From assembly GCA_015222795.1 (NCBI GenBank), contig JADFVY010000071.1:1-8930 (forward strand): 8,930 nt of DNA. Reading direction: 5' to 3'. The position numbers and the translations under genes were made by a program. Of the stretch, positions 6,620-8,930 are shown piece after piece. The stretch comes from Pseudomonadota bacterium (GTDB lineage: Bacteria; Pseudomonadota; Alphaproteobacteria; UBA8366; JADFVY01). The first letter of the stretch is position 1. Each line of letters begins with the position of its first letter. The notes beneath the pieces were generated by a model, which was not told the origin of the DNA, did no database searches, and saw only the letters and a program-made list of their open reading frames with translations.

Positions 6620-8848
6620 ATGGACGGCATATCTTTGGAATTGACGAGTCCGCGCCTGCTGGAATTGAATCCCGAAGATATCGGGGGCAATCCGAAAATG
6701 CAGACTCAGCGGCCGGCGTTGTTCGCCGGTTACGGCGATTTACGGCAACTTCGCTACGATTATCCGCTGGTCCTGATCGAAAATGACGGCGGCAGCATCT
6801 GCGTGCAGTCTCTGACGGGGGTTGTCGATGCCCTCATTCGCAAGGTCACGCCATCAGGCCCACAGGGCAAGGCGTTCCGCTGGCAGCTTCTGCATCTGGA
6901 GCAGAACATCCGTGACCTTGTCGCCGGTGGTACAAAAGGGCCGCTGTCGCAACTCTGGCGGAAGGCCGAGGCCGAGTTGCTCAAGTCCGGAGACGGTGAC
7001 GGCCGCGAGGAACTGGTCGGAAATCTGGATCTGGCTCGCGAGATGCTCGAAGTCGACGGTACGGTCATCGACTGCGATGACAAGACGCCTGTACAGTTTC
7101 TCGTGCATGCGTGGAACACGATCCATGCGGGCCAGGCGAAGGCCTTCCGCAAGCGCGTGGACGGGTTGATCCTGAAGCTTTCGGATATTCTGAAGGCCGA
7201 TTTCATAAAGTCGGACAAGGCGCGAAGCCCAGAAATCCTGAAATCCGCCGTCGGCGACACTTTCGAAACGGATTTCGACTTCGACGCGATGTCCCGGGTG
7301 CTGGTGGAAGGATCGCACAGCGACTTGTTAAGCGCCGACCGGCTGCAGCGGATCAGAGCCGTGCTCATGGTCCTCCAATCGCAGCGCTTCTATGGTCCGG
7401 GCCGGGCGTCCGGACCGCGGGTGAACGAGGTTGAGCCCTATTCCTTCATCTTCGACTGTTGTGCCGCCGCAATGGATGCATTCCGGGACCGCCTGCCGCA
7501 GATGGTGGATTTTATCGAGGCGGTCAGCATCGCCGAACTCGAAATCCAGAACAAATACAGGCCGGTGCTTCACGACCCGTTTTTCCAGCGGTTCGACGAA
7601 AGCGAGCTGACCGCGGGTGACCTGGCGCTCTTCCCGTCCTACCTCGTCTGTCTGCGCGACGGTCAGAGCGACGCCGCCGAAACGGTGCGGGCTCTCGAGG
7701 CCATCGCGTCCGGTTTCCCGGTGAAAGTGCTGATCCAGACCGACGATATTCTGGGGGATCCGTCGCCCGAGCCGCCACGCTCCTCGTTCGGTGGCGGCAG
7801 CGCACGGCTGGCCGCGATGGCCCTTGGCGTCAACAACGCCTATGTGTTCCAGACGGCAAGCGCCAGCCTTTGTCGGCTGCAGGAGCGGGTGCTCAAGGGC
7901 CTGGTCTATGACGGCCCGGCACTGTTCAGCATTTTCTCCGGCGCGACCAGGACGGTATCCGGCGTGTCACCTTACCTTCTGGCGGCGACGGCCACCGAAT
8001 CCCGGACTTTCCCCTCCTTCACATACGACCCCGCGGCCGGCCCGGATTGGGCGTCGCGCTTCGATATAGGTGATAATCCGCAGGCGGAGTCGGCCTGGGT
8101 GGTCCATACGCTGTCCTACGAGGACGAAGACCACCAACGGATCACCCATACCAGCGCGCTCACGCATGTGGACTTCGCCGTTTGCGATTCCCGTTACGAG
8201 AAGCACTGGGTTCCGACCAGCCGGAGCAGATGGATGGACACCATGGTTCCGGTTGGCGACTGGCTGCCAGGCGACCGCGGCGCCGCCTCCGACGCGGTTC
8301 CCTATGTCTGGACGGTGGACAGCAGTGGCCGTCTTCGGCGCACTGTCGTCGATGACCGGATGATCGACAGCGCGCGCCGCTGCGCCGAGACATGGCGCAG
8401 CCTACAGGAACTGGGGGGCATCGATAACTCCCATGCGAGGCTGCAGCTTGACGCGGCGCGAAAGGACTGGGAGCAAGAGGAAGAACGTGAACGAGAGGCA
8501 CTGGACAGCGCCGACGATTCGACGCCGACCGCAGATATTCCGGTGGCGACGGTCCAGCCCGAACCCGAAGCGGTCTTGGCCGAGCCCGAAACGATTTCGA
8601 CGGACGACGCGCATATCGAGACGTCACGCTGTACGACCTGTAACGAATGTACGCAGATCAACAACAAGATGTTCGTCTATAACGAAAACAAGCAGGCCTA
8701 CATAGCGGACCCGGACGCCGGGACCTACCGACAGATGATCGATGCGGCGGAGAGCTGCCAGGTCAGCATCATCCATCCCGGCAAACCCCGCAATCCGGAT
8801 GAGCCAAATCTCGAAGAGCTGATCGCGCGGGCCGAGTCCTTCAACTGA
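6620..8848 (+). CDS. Large protein of unknown function with degenerate PFOR-like core and C-terminal ferredoxin domain
   Basis: I do not recognise a named function for this 742-residue protein. No signal peptide or membrane segment is visible, so it is probably cytoplasmic. Residues 1 to about 330 are mixed, largely helical-looking sequence with no motif I know. Residues about 335-470 resemble the TPP-binding domain of pyruvate:ferredoxin oxidoreductase by their order of elements: ASGFPVKVLIQTDDI, GGGSARLAAMALGVNNAYVF, KGLVYDGPALFSIFSGA, then SRTFPSFTYDPAAGPDW. The GDG...N metal/TPP signature is absent, so it is unlikely to be catalytic. Residues about 605-630 are a charged likely coiled coil, followed by a Pro/Glu/Asp-rich linker. 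Residues 665-742 form a single-cluster ferredoxin: C671, C674, C677 and C713. It sits 48 bases after korB on the same strand with a weak Shine-Dalgarno sequence; an electron-carrier or scaffold role for KorAB and Nfn is inference. Confidence 0.85.
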   Translation: MDGISLELTSPRLLELNPEDIGGNPKMQTQRPALFAGYGDLRQLRYDYPLVLIENDGGSICVQSLTGVVDALIRKVTPSGPQGKAFRWQLLHLEQNIRDLVAGGTKGPLSQLWRKAEAELLKSGDGDGREELVGNLDLAREMLEVDGTVIDCDDKTPVQFLVHAWNTIHAGQAKAFRKRVDGLILKLSDILKADFIKSDKARSPEILKSAVGDTFETDFDFDAMSRVLVEGSHSDLLSADRLQRIRAVLMVLQSQRFYGPGRASGPRVNEVEPYSFIFDCCAAAMDAFRDRLPQMVDFIEAVSIAELEIQNKYRPVLHDPFFQRFDESELTAGDLALFPSYLVCLRDGQSDAAETVRALEAIASGFPVKVLIQTDDILGDPSPEPPRSSFGGGSARLAAMALGVNNAYVFQTASASLCRLQERVLKGLVYDGPALFSIFSGATRTVSGVSPYLLAATATESRTFPSFTYDPAAGPDWASRFDIGDNPQAESAWVVHTLSYEDEDHQRITHTSALTHVDFAVCDSRYEKHWVPTSRSRWMDTMVPVGDWLPGDRGAASDAVPYVWTVDSSGRLRRTVVDDRMIDSARRCAETWRSLQELGGIDNSHARLQLDAARKDWEQEEEREREALDSADDSTPTADIPVATVQPEPEAVLAEPETISTDDAHIETSRCTTCNECTQINNKMFVYNENKQAYIADPDAGTYRQMIDAAESCQVSIIHPGKPRNPDEPNLEELIARAESFN
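8612..8845 (+). other. C-terminal ferredoxin domain of the 742-residue protein
   Basis: This segment encodes residues 665-742. The pattern is C-x2-C-x2-C-x35-C (C671, C674, C677, C713), as in single-cluster [4Fe-4S] or [3Fe-4S] ferredoxins, with NENKQAYIADPDAGTY between the Cys groups. The last Cys is followed by Gln rather than the usual Pro. A complete set of four Cys makes a [4Fe-4S] cluster more likely than [3Fe-4S]. It is joined to the rest of the protein by an acidic, proline-containing linker that would let it swing. Confidence 0.8.
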
Positions 8849-8930
8849 TACCAAGGAGCATTAATAAAGACTCATTTGATGGGGTTTCGCGGCCCGCCGG
8901 GCAGGCGCGGTCCGCGGCGCGATGCACCCG
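8849..8930. other. Downstream end of the window, no supported gene
   Basis: After the last stop there is a good Shine-Dalgarno-like AAGGAG (8853-8858) and an AT-rich stretch (8860-8880), then a very GC-rich run. The first ATG (8879) is 20 bases from AAGGAG, too far for normal initiation, though it stays open to the window edge with a Pro/Arg/Gly-rich reading. A short GCCC-GCC-GGGC dyad near 8892 lacks a T-run, so I do not call a terminator. Confidence 0.35.

Noticed and set aside
1..8930. CRISPR array, tRNA or rRNA genes
   Set aside because: I saw no regularly spaced repeats and no tRNA- or rRNA-like sequence on either strand.

Overview
The window looks like a stretch of chromosome from a GC-rich proteobacterium. 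The strong G/C preference at third codon positions, the FNR/FixK-type promoter and the kinds of insertion-sequence remnants all suggest an alphaproteobacterium, with a Rhodospirillales-like lineage as my best guess. This rests on recognition only; no database was searched.

Left flank (1 to about 940): a graveyard of broken genes. An in-frame chimera joins the start of an IS481-type transposase to the start of an IS1182-type transposase (31-216). It runs directly into the last part of an IS21-family istB gene (about 207-326) and that element's right end, which carries a repeated terminal motif (to about 526). Next come a short minus-strand coding-looking scrap (566 to about 650) and the C-terminal third of a PPP-family serine/threonine phosphatase without its N-terminal half (about 652-935). 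Bases 936-1060 show nothing convincing beyond a weak hairpin.

Promoter (1061-1110): an FNR/FixK-like box (CTGAT-TTAC-ATCAA) lies with its centre exactly 41.5 bases upstream of the start site predicted from a TATCAT -10 box. This is the geometry of a class II FNR-activated promoter and predicts expression under low oxygen.

Main operon (1211-8848), five same-strand genes with gaps of 48 bases or less: (1) an NfnA/SudB-type FAD/[2Fe-2S] subunit; (2) an NfnB/GltA-type subunit with two 4Fe-4S motifs and two dinucleotide folds, overlapping the first by four bases; (3) a fused gamma-alpha subunit of a 2-oxoacid:ferredoxin oxidoreductase (KorA type) with an unusual lysine-rich N-terminal tail; (4) its TPP/[4Fe-4S] beta subunit (KorB type); (5) a 742-residue protein with an unfamiliar N-terminal half, a middle that resembles a degenerate TPP-domain core of pyruvate:ferredoxin oxidoreductase, a charged linker, and a C-terminal single-cluster ferredoxin domain.

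Working model (inference): the operon encodes a low-oxygen 2-oxoacid:NAD(P)+ oxidoreductase system. KorAB exchanges electrons with the ferredoxin tail of the fifth protein, and the Nfn-like pair links that ferredoxin to NADP(H) and NAD(H), possibly by flavin-based electron bifurcation or confurcation. The direction (oxidative NADPH supply or reductive carboxylation) and the 2-oxoacid used cannot be read from the sequence. The fifth gene is the least explained part and the best candidate for something undescribed. The last 82 bases hold no gene that I can support.
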